A DNA stretch of 64,000 nt from Hahella sp. CCB-MM4 (GCF_002260525.1 NZ_MRYI01000001.1:248001-312000); one strand, 5' to 3'; numbered from the stretch's first letter, positions 52,354 to 62,531 are shown. Numbers and translations are program-made. Notes: generated from the letters alone by a model not told the origin.

Positions 52354-54528
52354 CTATAAGGTCTGCAGTTTAGCGTATGACAGTATCAGCCACTTACTGC
52401 CCTCGTCATCGAAATTCACCTGTATTCTGGCATGTGGCCCCTGCCCTTCATAATTCAGCACGACACCTTCCCCATACCTTTCATGACGAACCCGCTGCCC
52501 AAGTGCAAGCTGTGGTTGATCACTTCCCGTTCCACCGCTGGCACCACCATAGGCAGCGCCCGGCTGACGATCCCAAAACAGCGGTTTACTGACCACCGAG
52601 CGCAACCGGACCTCCCGTAACAACTCAGGGGGGATCTCACGTACAAAGCGGGAAATGCTGTGGTATTTATCCTGCCCATACAGCCGACGACTCTCGGCAA
52701 AAGTCAGCACCAGCTTTTCCATCGCCCGGGTTATGCCCACATAACAGAGCCTGCGTTCCTCTTCCAGCCTTCCGGCTTCTTCCATCGCCATCGCGTGGGG
52801 AAACAGCTCTTCTTCCATGCCGGTCAGAAATACCATCGGAAACTCCAGTCCTTTGGCAGAGTGAAGTGTCATCAGTTGTACCGCATCCTGGTCCACTTCG
52901 GCTTGCTGCTCTCCTGCGTCCAGCGCAGCCTGGGCCAGAAATTCCGCTAAGGGTTCGTCTTCCGACTGCTCGTATTCAGCAACCGCGTTCACCATTTCCA
53001 GAAGGTTTTCTTTACGGGCTTCACCTTTTTCGCCTTTCTCACTGGCATGAAACTCAAGCAGGCCGGTTGCGTCCAGCATCTGTTTGGTCAGCTCCTGCAG
53101 TCCGTTCTCGGTGGAAAACGCCTGCAGATCTTTCACCATCGCCAGCATTGCTTCCAGACCTGTCCGGGCCTTGCCTTTGAGATCTCCAGTTTCCACCAAT
53201 CTCAGCGCTGCCTGCCATAGCGATGAACTCATGTGCTGCGCCATCTCACGCAACATTTCCAGCGATTTGGCACCAATCCCCCGGGGCGGCACATTAACCA
53301 CTCGTTCAAACGCGGCATCATCGTGTGGATATCTCACCAGACGCAGATACGCCAGAGCATTCTTTACCTCCAGCCGATCGTAAAATCGAAGTCCGCCATA
53401 GATTCGATAAGGCACCCCATGACGAATCAAGGCTTCCTCCAACACCCTTGATTGGACGTTGGATCGATATAGTACAGCCACCTCAGAACGGTAACGGCCC
53501 TGATCAACCCACTGCTGAAGGCTCTCAACGATGTAGTTCGCTTCATCCTGTTCGTTGAAAGCGGCATAGCAATCGATCTGCTCCCCATCCCCCTGGTCCG
53601 TCCACAATTCTTTTCCAAGACGGCTTGGATTGTTGGAGATTACCCGGTTGGCTGCTTTCAGAATTGAGCCGGTAGAACGGTAATTCTGCTCCAGGCGCAC
53701 CAATTCCACCGGAGCCAGATCCTGCTGGAATTTCTGAATGTTCTCGATCTTGGCACCACGCCAGCCATATATTGACTGGTCGTCATCCCCTACGACGGTT
53801 AAGGGGATCTGCTGTCCCGCCAGCACCCGAAGCCAGGCATACTGAATCGTATTGGTATCCTGGAACTCATCCACCAGAATATGACGGAACCGATGTTGAT
53901 AGTGCTGGAGCAAATCCGGCTTTTGCAGCCAGAGTTCATGGGAGCGTAATAAGAGCTCGCCAAAATCCACCAGCCCCGACTGTCGGCATTGCTCATTATA
54001 GAGTTGGTAAACTTTCGCCATGGTCTGCTGCCACAGATCAGATCCTGGATCCAGGTTTGCAGGGCGAATACCTTCATCTTTTTGCTGGTTGATAAAGTAC
54101 TGAGCTTGTCGGGCGGGCCACTTGGCTTCATCCAGCCCCATTTGACGGATGATCCGCTTTACCATTCGTTGCTGGTCATCAGAATCAATGACCTGAAAAC
54201 TTTCCGGCAAGCCTGCCTCACGCCAATGGGCTCTCAATAAACGGTGAGCCAGACTGTGAAATGTACCAATCCACATACCGCGGGTCGGCAAATGAAAGAG
54301 ACTCTCGACGCGATGGCGCATCTCTTTGGCGGCTTTGTTGGTAAATGTGACCGACAGGATCGAATTGGGGTTCAGGTTGTCCACCTGCACCAGCCACGCC
54401 ATACGATGCACCAGCACTCGCGTTTTGCCACTACCGGCACCGGCGAGAACCAGTAAATTACGCGCGCTGGAGGTCACCGCCTGGCGTTGCGCGTCGTTCA
54501 GGGGATCAATCACAGCGGTGACATCCAT
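52354..54528 (-). CDS. uvrD: DNA helicase II UvrD
   Basis: A 724-residue superfamily 1A helicase that unwinds DNA in excision and mismatch repair. Walker A AGAGSGKT is at residues 29-36; VTFTNKAAKEMRHRV, VDEFQDTN (motif II), GDDDQSIYGWRGA (III), QNYRSTGSIL (IV), TLHSAKGLEFPMVFLTGMEEELFPH (V region) and YVGITRAMEKLVL (VI) are all present. The first residues MDVTAVIDPLNDAQRQAV match UvrD more than Rep. The C-terminal Tudor-like domain is retained. Confidence 0.96.
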   Translation of the reverse strand: MDVTAVIDPLNDAQRQAVTSSARNLLVLAGAGSGKTRVLVHRMAWLVQVDNLNPNSILSVTFTNKAAKEMRHRVESLFHLPTRGMWIGTFHSLAHRLLRAHWREAGLPESFQVIDSDDQQRMVKRIIRQMGLDEAKWPARQAQYFINQQKDEGIRPANLDPGSDLWQQTMAKVYQLYNEQCRQSGLVDFGELLLRSHELWLQKPDLLQHYQHRFRHILVDEFQDTNTIQYAWLRVLAGQQIPLTVVGDDDQSIYGWRGAKIENIQKFQQDLAPVELVRLEQNYRSTGSILKAANRVISNNPSRLGKELWTDQGDGEQIDCYAAFNEQDEANYIVESLQQWVDQGRYRSEVAVLYRSNVQSRVLEEALIRHGVPYRIYGGLRFYDRLEVKNALAYLRLVRYPHDDAAFERVVNVPPRGIGAKSLEMLREMAQHMSSSLWQAALRLVETGDLKGKARTGLEAMLAMVKDLQAFSTENGLQELTKQMLDATGLLEFHASEKGEKGEARKENLLEMVNAVAEYEQSEDEPLAEFLAQAALDAGEQQAEVDQDAVQLMTLHSAKGLEFPMVFLTGMEEELFPHAMAMEEAGRLEEERRLCYVGITRAMEKLVLTFAESRRLYGQDKYHSISRFVREIPPELLREVRLRSVVSKPLFWDRQPGAAYGGASGGTGSDQPQLALGQRVRHERYGEGVVLNYEGQGPHARIQVNFDDEGSKWLILSYAKLQTL

Positions 54529-54659
54529 AGTTTGATCTACCTCTATATTGGTGATTTTTCAAATGACCAGGCTTTTCGCCTGAAAATGATACTTGTACCT
54601 ACCACCATATCAGGTTATAAAGAGGCGGGTTACAAAACATAACAAAAGGTTACACTCTC

Positions 54660-54886
54660 TACTTCCACCAAAATCTCAAGATTTATTTGCTGTACTGGTG
54701 GCGATAACAAGCTGCTGCGGTATATGATTGGGCCTAGTCCAGAATGCCCATCTACCGGGCCACTCTCAGGTCTGCCACGGAAGGTGCACGGGTTGCACCT
54801 GAGATTAGCTGTAACCTTTATAAGGCCTTCTGGCCACCACTATTGCGCAGCAGTACTCCCGAGGGAGTGAATTACTATACTAAAAC
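54660..54886 (+). promoter_or_regulatory. Structured leader with alternative pairings before the GGDEF-EAL gene
   Basis: The 358-base gap between uvrD and the next gene contains no coding frame. TCTCAGGT (54764) pairs with ACCTGAGA (54797), and AGGTGCA (54782) pairs with TGCACCT (54794); the two pairings share ACCT and exclude each other. GGTGGC and CTGCTGCG near 54700 are complementary to later GCCACC and CGCAGCAG near 54835-54850 in pseudoknot order. No GEMM consensus is seen. The transcript start is not known. Confidence 0.35.
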
Positions 54887-57838
54887 ATGCACCAACACAA
54901 CATCGATAAGTCGATACAAAGCCTTCATCTCATGTCGGCCATGGCGCGTCCAAAGTCATTGGAGATTCGCCGTGAGCAGCTGTTGCGTGTAAGTCATATG
55001 TCTACCTATGCCGCCATATCCCTGGTCGGCATTGCATTATGTCTGACTTGGCTTCTTGGCTGGCAGGGAAAACTGGGGCAATCCGTCGGATTCATTTTCC
55101 TGGCGATGGCCGAGGCCGTCCTGGTCATGTTTCTTGGACGCCTTATCCCTCATCGATTGGGAGATGACTCCCCCAACCTGCCCAAGAATATTGCGACTCT
55201 GAATGTACTGTTCACCAGTATCGTGGTAGCCATTGTCCTTACTTTCGGCCCCGTTGCAGCCTATGCTGCCCATACGACTTCTGACAGCTGGGTACAGAAT
55301 CTTACTCTGATGAGTTTTGGTGGCGCCAGTCTGATGGCTTATCTTATGGGGATCTGGCTAACCCCATTCGTTCTGCTGATGACGATCCCCCTGTTGTGGC
55401 TGGCCACATCTGCTCTGGCCGGAGACCTGATGGACTCACGGCTGCTGACGCAGACCGCTATTATCAGTGGATTTGTTTACCCTCTGGCCGCTTTCTGGTT
55501 TATGTCCTCCGGGCGCTACCTGATACAGAAACTTCAATTCCAGAAACTCATCGATTATCAGGAAAATGCTCGTAGCGCCGCTGATGAGCTCAATACCAAG
55601 CTTGCCCATGAAATCGCACAGCGGGAAATGGTGGAGTACGAACTTCGAGATATCCAGAAGGATCTGGAAAACACCATACGAGACCGCACCGAGGCCCTGA
55701 CTGAGACCAACCGGGCACTGAACCAGCAAATTAAACTACGCAAGAATATCAGTGATGCCCTGGTGAAAAGCCAGTCGAGACTGTCGCAGGCGATTGAAGC
55801 GACAGGGCTGGCACTCTGGGATTGGGACATCCCCACTGATTCCGTTTATCAGTCATATTTCCATCCTGTATTCGGCCCCCGCGAAATCTCCGCCACAGAA
55901 TTCTTAAGACGCGTCCGCGACCTGATCCACCCAGATGATTTTGAAAAAGCCTCCCGCCAGATCAGCAATTGCGTGAAAGGGCTTATTGAACGCTGCCGCC
56001 TGCAATACCGGATTCGTCTCGACGACCAGACCTGGATGTGGGTGGAGGATTGCGGCAAAGTCGTAAATACCGATAGCAAAGGACGAGTCACCAGGATACT
56101 GGGCACTCGCCGGGATATCACCCTTGACCAGAAACGGGAAGAGCAGCTACGTCTGGCCAAGTCGGTATTCGACAATACCTCAGAGGGTATTTTCGCACTC
56201 GATAACGAGCTTCGCTTCCTGACGGTGAATAATGCTTTTCAGCGTATTACCGGATACCACGCTGATGAAATTATCGGTGGAAGCCTGGAGCAGTTCAGCA
56301 AGACCCCCAACAAGGAAAAGGTATTTTCGCTGATACGGGATGAGCTGGTCCTCAAAGGCAGCTGGCAGGGCGAACTCTATGAAAAACGTAAAAACGGGGA
56401 CTATTACAGCCAATGGCTCCATTTGAAGGCAATTACCGACAATGACGGCAAAATCTCCCACTATGCAGGGCTGTTCTCCGATCTTACCGAACGCAAAGAA
56501 ACCAATGAAAAGCTTCACTATCTGCTCAACTACGATGATCTCACCGGCCTCGCCAACCGGGTATTGTTCAAGGACCGCCTGCACAAACGCCTGAGGCAAA
56601 TGCGCGAACACGGCGACAAGGTGGCTCTGCTGATTATTGATGTTGACCGTTTCAGGCAGATCAATGAGAGCTTGGGACACGATCTCGGTGATGAGCTGCT
56701 CAAACAGATTGCCTTGCGTATCTCCGACAACTCCCAAGACGCAGATACCGTCGCTCGATTAGGCAGTGATGAGTTCGCCATTATCATGACAGCCAAGAAC
56801 CGGGTCCAGGTGGCCAAGTTCTGCGAACTCTTACTGGATTCCCTGAAGGCGCCTTATCAGGTCGACGCCCAGGAGTACTTTATCTCAACCTCCATAGGGA
56901 TCACCCAGGCACCCGACAACGGACGTGAGATTCAGTCCCTGATGCAACAAGCCAATACGGCCGTTCGCCAGGCCAAATATCTCGGCGGCAACACTTACGA
57001 ATTCTACAGCCGCATGCTGCAGAACATATCCAGTCGCCGCCTGAGCATGGAATCAGAGCTTCGCAAGGCTGTTCAGCGTGAACAGCTTGAAGTCTATTAC
57101 CAACCCAAGGTTTCCCTGCAAAGCGGCTTTATCACCGGCGCTGAGGCACTGGTCCGTTGGCGGCACCCGGAACTGGGTATGATCCCCCCCGCCGATTTTG
57201 TTCCTGTTGCCGAAGAAAGCGGTTTGATCATGGCAATCGGGGAACAGGTGCTGCACAAAGCCTGCACCCAGGCTCGCATCTGGAATGACATGGGGCTGGG
57301 GAATATCAAGGTCTCGGTCAATGTATCGGCTTATCAATTAAGGCAAGCCAATCTTCCCCTGGTCGTCCGTGACGTTCTCAAATCCACAGAACTCAGCCCT
57401 GACCAACTGGATCTGGAATTGACTGAGAGCGCCCTGATGGAAAACGCCAGTCATACCCAGGCAATGCTCAATCGCCTCCGTAATATGGGGATCAGCATTA
57501 CCATAGATGACTTTGGTACCGGCTACTCTTCACTGGCTTACCTGAAGCGCTTCCCGATCAGTGCCTTGAAAATCGACCGGATGTTTATCAGCGATGTCCA
57601 CCAGAATGCTGACGATGCCTCTATCACCAAGGCCATCATATTGCTGGCCAACAGCTTGAACCTTGAGGTCATCGCCGAAGGGGTAGAACTGAAAGAACAC
57701 CTGGACTTCCTGACGTCCCTGGATTGCCACACCATACAGGGCTTCCTTGTTGCCAGACCACTGGACAGTGTCGACATGACAGTTCTGCTGCAAAGCCAGA
57801 TGCAAAAGTCATCTCTCTCATTTCTGGTCCCCAACTAA
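54887..57838 (+). CDS. Membrane PAS-GGDEF-EAL c-di-GMP signalling protein
   Basis: A 983-residue inner-membrane protein: about six N-terminal helices (40-215), coiled coil (215-295), two PAS domains (about 295-420 and 425-545), GGDEF (about 550-715) and EAL (about 725-975). The GGDEF loop is GSDEF, so cyclase activity is doubtful. The EAL set is complete (EALVRW, NVSAYQL, LELTES, DDFGTGYSSL, KIDRMFI, AEGVEL), so it is expected to hydrolyse c-di-GMP. An in-frame stop just before the ATG fixes this as the earliest start. Confidence 0.93.
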   Translation: MHQHNIDKSIQSLHLMSAMARPKSLEIRREQLLRVSHMSTYAAISLVGIALCLTWLLGWQGKLGQSVGFIFLAMAEAVLVMFLGRLIPHRLGDDSPNLPKNIATLNVLFTSIVVAIVLTFGPVAAYAAHTTSDSWVQNLTLMSFGGASLMAYLMGIWLTPFVLLMTIPLLWLATSALAGDLMDSRLLTQTAIISGFVYPLAAFWFMSSGRYLIQKLQFQKLIDYQENARSAADELNTKLAHEIAQREMVEYELRDIQKDLENTIRDRTEALTETNRALNQQIKLRKNISDALVKSQSRLSQAIEATGLALWDWDIPTDSVYQSYFHPVFGPREISATEFLRRVRDLIHPDDFEKASRQISNCVKGLIERCRLQYRIRLDDQTWMWVEDCGKVVNTDSKGRVTRILGTRRDITLDQKREEQLRLAKSVFDNTSEGIFALDNELRFLTVNNAFQRITGYHADEIIGGSLEQFSKTPNKEKVFSLIRDELVLKGSWQGELYEKRKNGDYYSQWLHLKAITDNDGKISHYAGLFSDLTERKETNEKLHYLLNYDDLTGLANRVLFKDRLHKRLRQMREHGDKVALLIIDVDRFRQINESLGHDLGDELLKQIALRISDNSQDADTVARLGSDEFAIIMTAKNRVQVAKFCELLLDSLKAPYQVDAQEYFISTSIGITQAPDNGREIQSLMQQANTAVRQAKYLGGNTYEFYSRMLQNISSRRLSMESELRKAVQREQLEVYYQPKVSLQSGFITGAEALVRWRHPELGMIPPADFVPVAEESGLIMAIGEQVLHKACTQARIWNDMGLGNIKVSVNVSAYQLRQANLPLVVRDVLKSTELSPDQLDLELTESALMENASHTQAMLNRLRNMGISITIDDFGTGYSSLAYLKRFPISALKIDRMFISDVHQNADDASITKAIILLANSLNLEVIAEGVELKEHLDFLTSLDCHTIQGFLVARPLDSVDMTVLLQSQMQKSSLSFLVPN

Positions 57839-58180
57839 GGTCACCCGGCACGTTCCCTGCTCCCTGAGAACACTTCTCAGCCTCTTTCTATCCCTTACGA
57901 CAAAACCTCTTATCCACGTTCATTGTCTCTTGAGGCCATGAGCTAATCGTGATAAAAAAATAGCCTTGTCAGACAATTCAATTTCATGCGGTGTAGGGGT
58001 TTCCGGTCAGGCCGGAATCATCGCACGAAATACTGACAAGCGGTAAACCTGGCAAGGCAGATTGCACTTTCTCCGCAAGCTGCAAACACCATAAGGATGA
58101 CTGTGTCAGTCACTGTCACAGTAGTTTCAAAAACAACAATTACATTAGTCCCACACTGTGGAACTGGTCAGGGGAAGTCC
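57839..58180 (+). terminator. Gap after the GGDEF-EAL gene, with weak terminator
   Basis: In about 340 bases CTGAGAA-CAC-TTCTCAG (57864-57880) followed by a pyrimidine tract may end the upstream transcript. A second hairpin, TTCCGG-TCAGG-CCGGAA near 58010, was noticed. No other feature is supported. Confidence 0.45.
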
Positions 58181-58372
58181 ATGCAAAACACATCTCATTT
58201 GAACTCCGCCAACGAAGAACTTATCGAAAGCCTGTTTGATATTCATGTAGGGGACAAAAAATCCAAAGAAAAGGACAGCGCCAAACGCCGCCTGAAAACC
58301 CGCAGAGCCATTGAAGACTACATGGAAAGCAAGCGTTTGCGTGAATCTCTCAACGACTTTTACCAGGATTAA
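58181..58372 (+). CDS. PA3496-family putative envelope protein
   Basis: A 63-residue charged protein starting MQNTSHLNSANEELIESLF. The C-terminal KRRLKTRRAIEDYMESKRLRESLNDF is the hallmark of the PA3496 family, small proteins of Pseudomonas and relatives of uncertain envelope role. A longer upstream ATG at 58097 is less likely because GGGGAAG precedes the 58181 ATG. Confidence 0.8.
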   Translation: MQNTSHLNSANEELIESLFDIHVGDKKSKEKDSAKRRLKTRRAIEDYMESKRLRESLNDFYQD

Positions 58373-58627
58373 CTGATCATACCGCGTAGCCCGTTGCCCC
58401 AGGGCAATGGGCACCGGGCAGTACCCCCATACTCCGGCCGGGAAAGCTGATTGCGGCCTGAAGGGTTAGTCTTGCTGACAAAAACCCAATCGCTTCCCCT
58501 CTTTCACCAGACACTGAAGATTCAAATACTACGTCTATACTTAAGTTATTGTTGTCTTCAACTCACCAGCCTCATCCAGTGACCAGGATGATGAAACCCG
58601 ACTTGGACTGTTGATCCGGGAGCTACG

Positions 58628-59734
58628 ATGACCAAAATAACCTGCCCGCAATTCGTCGAACTGGAAAAAGACCTGATCAATGAGTTCGTTGCCTGTTTTC
58701 AGGAGAATGTGGAAGAAATTGAGCAAACTGTGCAGGGATTGGAACACGATGTCTCCCCGGAACAGATCAATGAACTGTTCCGCAGCATGCATTCGCTCAA
58801 GGGCAATTGCCGGATGGTTTTTCTCGACCCAATGGTTGATGTCATTCATGAGCTGGAAGAAATCGTCTCGGAAATGAGGAATGGCGAGCTTCCCTACCAA
58901 CCGATGTTTGGGGTTTTCTTCATGAGTATCATCGGTTACGTAGAGACCCTCATCGGCCAACTTTCCAGCGATCAGGAGGCTGACGGCGATCTACAGCAGT
59001 CGCTCTTGAAAGTTATCCAGAAAGTGCGCGAAGCAACCCCGGGCAATGTGAACAAGGTAATTGACGAAGCCCTGGACACTCTTATGGCCGGCCCGGCAAG
59101 CGAAGTTGCCGAGACCAGCGCTCCCAGCGGCATGCCAAGTCACTTCCTGCTCGGACGTGATGATGACATTGAATTTTTCCGCTTCCTTTCCCGGCAAATA
59201 GACCAGTTGAGCATCTACCGTAAGGACAGGACTTCCAAAGAACTTGAACTCTGCGATGAGGTTAATCGGGAGTTGGGCATGATTGTTGACCCCAGCCAAC
59301 TCGAAGTGGCCGTATTACTTCATGATCTGGGAATGGCGTTCATTCCTCCCACGCTGATGAATAAAAACAGCGAGGATCTGTCCAGAGAGGAACAGAAAAT
59401 TTTATCTGCCCATGTCGCCACCAGTGCCCAGATTCTTTACAGAATGAGTCGCTGGCATGAAGCCGCCAATATTATTCTCCATCACCATGAAGCCTATGAC
59501 GGCAGCGGTTATCCTTACAACTTAAGTGGTGAAGATATTCCGGTGGGCTCGCGAATTCTGGCGCTTTGTGATGCTTTTTTTGATATCACCAGCGAACGTG
59601 AAGACCGCTCCTACAAGAAATCCCTCTTTGAAGCAGTCAGGCATGTGAATTCCTGCAACGGCACTCTGTTTGATCCGGCTTGCGTGGAAGCCTTCAATAT
59701 GGCCGTACGGAATCTCTATATTTCGAAAAGCTGA
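58628..59734 (+). CDS. Hpt domain fused to an HD-GYP domain
   Basis: A 368-residue soluble protein. Residues 15-125 are an Hpt phosphotransfer domain with H55 in SMHSLKGN, and residues 210-355 are an HD-GYP phosphodiesterase domain with H232/D233, H262 and HHHEAYDGSGYP (about 285-296), which should degrade c-di-GMP. Hpt accepts phosphate from a hybrid kinase, so the output may be a phosphorelay-controlled PDE. No receiver domain is present. GGGAG precedes the ATG. Confidence 0.88.
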   Translation: MTKITCPQFVELEKDLINEFVACFQENVEEIEQTVQGLEHDVSPEQINELFRSMHSLKGNCRMVFLDPMVDVIHELEEIVSEMRNGELPYQPMFGVFFMSIIGYVETLIGQLSSDQEADGDLQQSLLKVIQKVREATPGNVNKVIDEALDTLMAGPASEVAETSAPSGMPSHFLLGRDDDIEFFRFLSRQIDQLSIYRKDRTSKELELCDEVNRELGMIVDPSQLEVAVLLHDLGMAFIPPTLMNKNSEDLSREEQKILSAHVATSAQILYRMSRWHEAANIILHHHEAYDGSGYPYNLSGEDIPVGSRILALCDAFFDITSEREDRSYKKSLFEAVRHVNSCNGTLFDPACVEAFNMAVRNLYISKS

Positions 59735-59769
59735 TCCCAAGCCAGTCAGACACGCCTGTTTCTACCAGA

Positions 59770-60549
59770 TCAGGCGGTCGGACCGTATTCGTCGATAGTA
59801 AAGGACTCACTCAACCCCAACAAAGGCATGGCATAGCCTGCCAATTGCCAGAAACGGGGAAACCATGCATGAAAGTCCGCAGGGCGGGCAAACCAGAACT
59901 CCCCAAAATTGGGATCAAAGAAGCTGACATCCTGGTCGCTCCACGCCGCCATCGCGTGGGCGAAGTGAGGACCGGCGATCCCAATCATCTTGTAGGAACC
60001 GGTACTGCTGGTGATGCCATGGGCAATATCGCCGGAGAAATCAGAGCGTGACTGGCGTCCACGGCTTCCAGTAGAAACCCGTGGAGCGTGGAAATACCCG
60101 CCGCCCATCAGTGGCAGACCACCGGTAATTCGGCGACGCCTGACAACGCCATGGCTACGTAACCATTGTTCAGTTGCCTGACTTTGGTCCATGGCTCCTT
60201 CATTGGCACGCTCGTTCATGCCTCCCGAGCGCATGGTGACTCCCACCGCAAACCATTGCATTAACTGACGGATTTTATCCGGATCAATCCGGGTACCCGA
60301 TCCATCCATAATCCAGTTAACGATAGAGCCGTTATTTGCGTGGGATTCCAGCCACTTTGCCGCCAGCATCTCGCAAATACCGCCGCTGGTATCCGTATGG
60401 GTACAAATTAAAGTTTTAACCGGATCGCGCACCTGGGAGAAAGGCCAGGTACAGAACCCTCCTGCAGCAACAGCAGACTGCTGTACCGCAGGGACTTTGT
60501 ACCCCAAGAGGGTATGCATCATCCAATGGAAACGACTCGATAAAGGCAC
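59770..60549 (-). CDS. YopT-type (C58-like) cysteine protease homologue
   Basis: A 259-residue protein starting at GTG (60549) with GGAG six bases before. It shows the C58 triad layout: Cys59 in SGGICEMLAAKWLESHA, a His in GPHFAHAMAAW (H195 or H198), and Asp212 in FFDPNFGEFWF. The same order with similar spacing occurs in YopT (C139, H258, D274) and AvrPphB (C98, H212, D227), cysteine proteases of clan CA. No signal peptide is visible and there is no secretion machinery nearby. Activity is unproven. Confidence 0.7.
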   Translation of the reverse strand: MPLSSRFHWMMHTLLGYKVPAVQQSAVAAGGFCTWPFSQVRDPVKTLICTHTDTSGGICEMLAAKWLESHANNGSIVNWIMDGSGTRIDPDKIRQLMQWFAVGVTMRSGGMNERANEGAMDQSQATEQWLRSHGVVRRRRITGGLPLMGGGYFHAPRVSTGSRGRQSRSDFSGDIAHGITSSTGSYKMIGIAGPHFAHAMAAWSDQDVSFFDPNFGEFWFARPADFHAWFPRFWQLAGYAMPLLGLSESFTIDEYGPTA

Positions 60550-60677
60550 CTGTTTCTCCTTACCGGAACGGACAATCCGGAGCAGGAATCAATAATTACT
60601 GGTCTACCTTGTACAAGCGTCGGAAATATCCCGAAACCCGTCACCGAGGACGATTTTTTTTACATGTATAACGAAAA

Positions 60678-62531
60678 TCAACAACCGACTTTTGTCAGAT
60701 TCAGTGCATTGAGTGCATCCTGCTCGCCGGAGGAGGCACTATTGAACACACATTCATCCAGGGTCAGGGTGGTTAATGTCTCATTGGAAACAATATTGGA
60801 AACGCCTGAAAGCAGCTGGTTGTCACTGATATCCAGAGTCACCAGATCATTCAACAGCGCAACGAAAGAATCACTGGTCAATCCAAGACTACGCACTTCC
60901 AGCGTAGTGACCCCGGTAGTCCTCAGAATACTCAAACTCCCCAAGGACGGATTATCGCTGACATTGATACTGGTTAAGCGGCTGAGCCCGTTTAGCGCCG
61001 AAACACTGGTCAGCTGATTAGTTTCCAGATCGAGGGTACGGAGTTGGCGCATTTCCCCGATTGCAGAGATATCAATAACGCCGTTATCTTCCAAATCCAG
61101 TATCTTCAGCCGCTGGAGGGTCTCCAGTGCGGAAATATCGTCAGGTATCCGGTTATGGGAGAGGTATAAATTCTCCAGCGTCGTCAGGTCACCCAAAGGG
61201 CTGACATCAACAATATAATTTGTCGATAAATCCAATGTCGTTAAATCAGACAAGGTTGCGAGAGGAGTGAGACTCCCAACCTGGGCAGCATTAATCGTCA
61301 GATTTTCCAAAACGTTCAGATCAGACAACGGAGACAGATCTGCACCACGCTCTGTCGCCGTAGGTAACTGGCTGGTTGCGGTCAATGTTCTCAGCAAGTG
61401 CAGAGGCTGAAAAATACTGAAGTCTATGACCAGCTCCGCATCGTCAGAATTACTACGGCCCTTGTTGTAGGTCAGGCTGGTCATTTGAGTCAGTTGGCCG
61501 ATAAAGGACGCATCCTCAATACCATCATCACCCGTGTCGCAGATGGTCAACGAAGATAGGTTAACGGCTTCAGGCAACAGACTGATATCAGCCAGATCAG
61601 CAACACAAAGCTCAAGATTATCAAGGTTGGCCAGAATCGGTTGAAGATCCGCCAGGGCAAAAGCTCCCGGAGTGGAGATATCGAGATTCAAGCGGAGATC
61701 ATTAAGGTTGCCCATCATCCCCAAGCCGGCGTAGCTGGTCTGGTCCGTCGCCCCGGACAGCTCCAGCTGCCTCATATTCGTCAGAGCGTCGATGGGAGTC
61801 AGGTCGGCGGCATCCAGTTGAGTCAGCGACAGCGCCTGCATTCTGGATAGAGCCTGCACTCCTGACAGAGAATTCACCGTGGTTTCACAGCTGAGCTGAT
61901 ATATCCCCAAATCATCGTATTCGGTACCATCCGGACAGGCATTAATGGCATTCGTCACGCAGGTATTCAGATTTCCATCTGCAATCACCAGGGTACCGGC
62001 ATCAGGAAATGCCTTCACCAAAATGTCGAATCGCTTGGTTGCCGTCACAATGTTTTCTTCTTCCACCCCTTCGTCAGCAGAAACCGCTACTTCAACCGTC
62101 AACGTTGTATCATCGTTGACCGGCGGGGCCAGGAACGCGACCTGTCGCGTGGTCGGAGCAGTCGAATCCGGATCTGGTGTTGCTGCAGGGGCAGGAGTGG
62201 CAACATACTCCACGCCAAAGCAGGCAGGGCTTTCTGACGCCTGACCGCCAAATGCATTAGAGGATGTCCAGGAGGTAACAGGAAGGCCACTGGCATCCAC
62301 AACACGCCAGGTAACATCATAGTCAGAGCCCGATAAACTGTCCCGGGCAGTGAAAGTGACATTAAAAAAACTGATGTCCCTTTCCATCACCTCATTTTCG
62401 GCCGAAAGGGAATTGATGACGACAGTAGACTTATCTATCGAGGCTCTTGGAACACCGCCATTATCGCACCCGGCCATCATGACACTCACTGCCACCATGA
62501 CCAGAATCGTGCTGATTCCTTTGCTATCCAT
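60678..62531 (-). CDS. Leucine-rich-repeat lipoprotein
   Basis: A 617-residue lipoprotein; ATG at 62531 leads to a signal ending VMMAGC (Cys about residue 22). After a beta-rich Ig-like region, about ten SDS22-like leucine-rich repeats (LTTLDLSTNYI, LENLYLSHNRI, LKILDLEDNGV) occupy the C-terminal half. Internalin-like proteins bind partners through this face; the ligand is unknown. The frame continues upstream to 62672 without a lipobox or ribosome site. Confidence 0.8.
   Translation of the reverse strand: MDSKGISTILVMVAVSVMMAGCDNGGVPRASIDKSTVVINSLSAENEVMERDISFFNVTFTARDSLSGSDYDVTWRVVDASGLPVTSWTSSNAFGGQASESPACFGVEYVATPAPAATPDPDSTAPTTRQVAFLAPPVNDDTTLTVEVAVSADEGVEEENIVTATKRFDILVKAFPDAGTLVIADGNLNTCVTNAINACPDGTEYDDLGIYQLSCETTVNSLSGVQALSRMQALSLTQLDAADLTPIDALTNMRQLELSGATDQTSYAGLGMMGNLNDLRLNLDISTPGAFALADLQPILANLDNLELCVADLADISLLPEAVNLSSLTICDTGDDGIEDASFIGQLTQMTSLTYNKGRSNSDDAELVIDFSIFQPLHLLRTLTATSQLPTATERGADLSPLSDLNVLENLTINAAQVGSLTPLATLSDLTTLDLSTNYIVDVSPLGDLTTLENLYLSHNRIPDDISALETLQRLKILDLEDNGVIDISAIGEMRQLRTLDLETNQLTSVSALNGLSRLTSINVSDNPSLGSLSILRTTGVTTLEVRSLGLTSDSFVALLNDLVTLDISDNQLLSGVSNIVSNETLTTLTLDECVFNSASSGEQDALNALNLTKVGC

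Noticed and set aside
58095..58125. Pho box near GTGTCAGTCACTGTCAC
   Set aside because: Repeat spacing is 10 rather than 11 bases and the downstream gene has no phosphate link.
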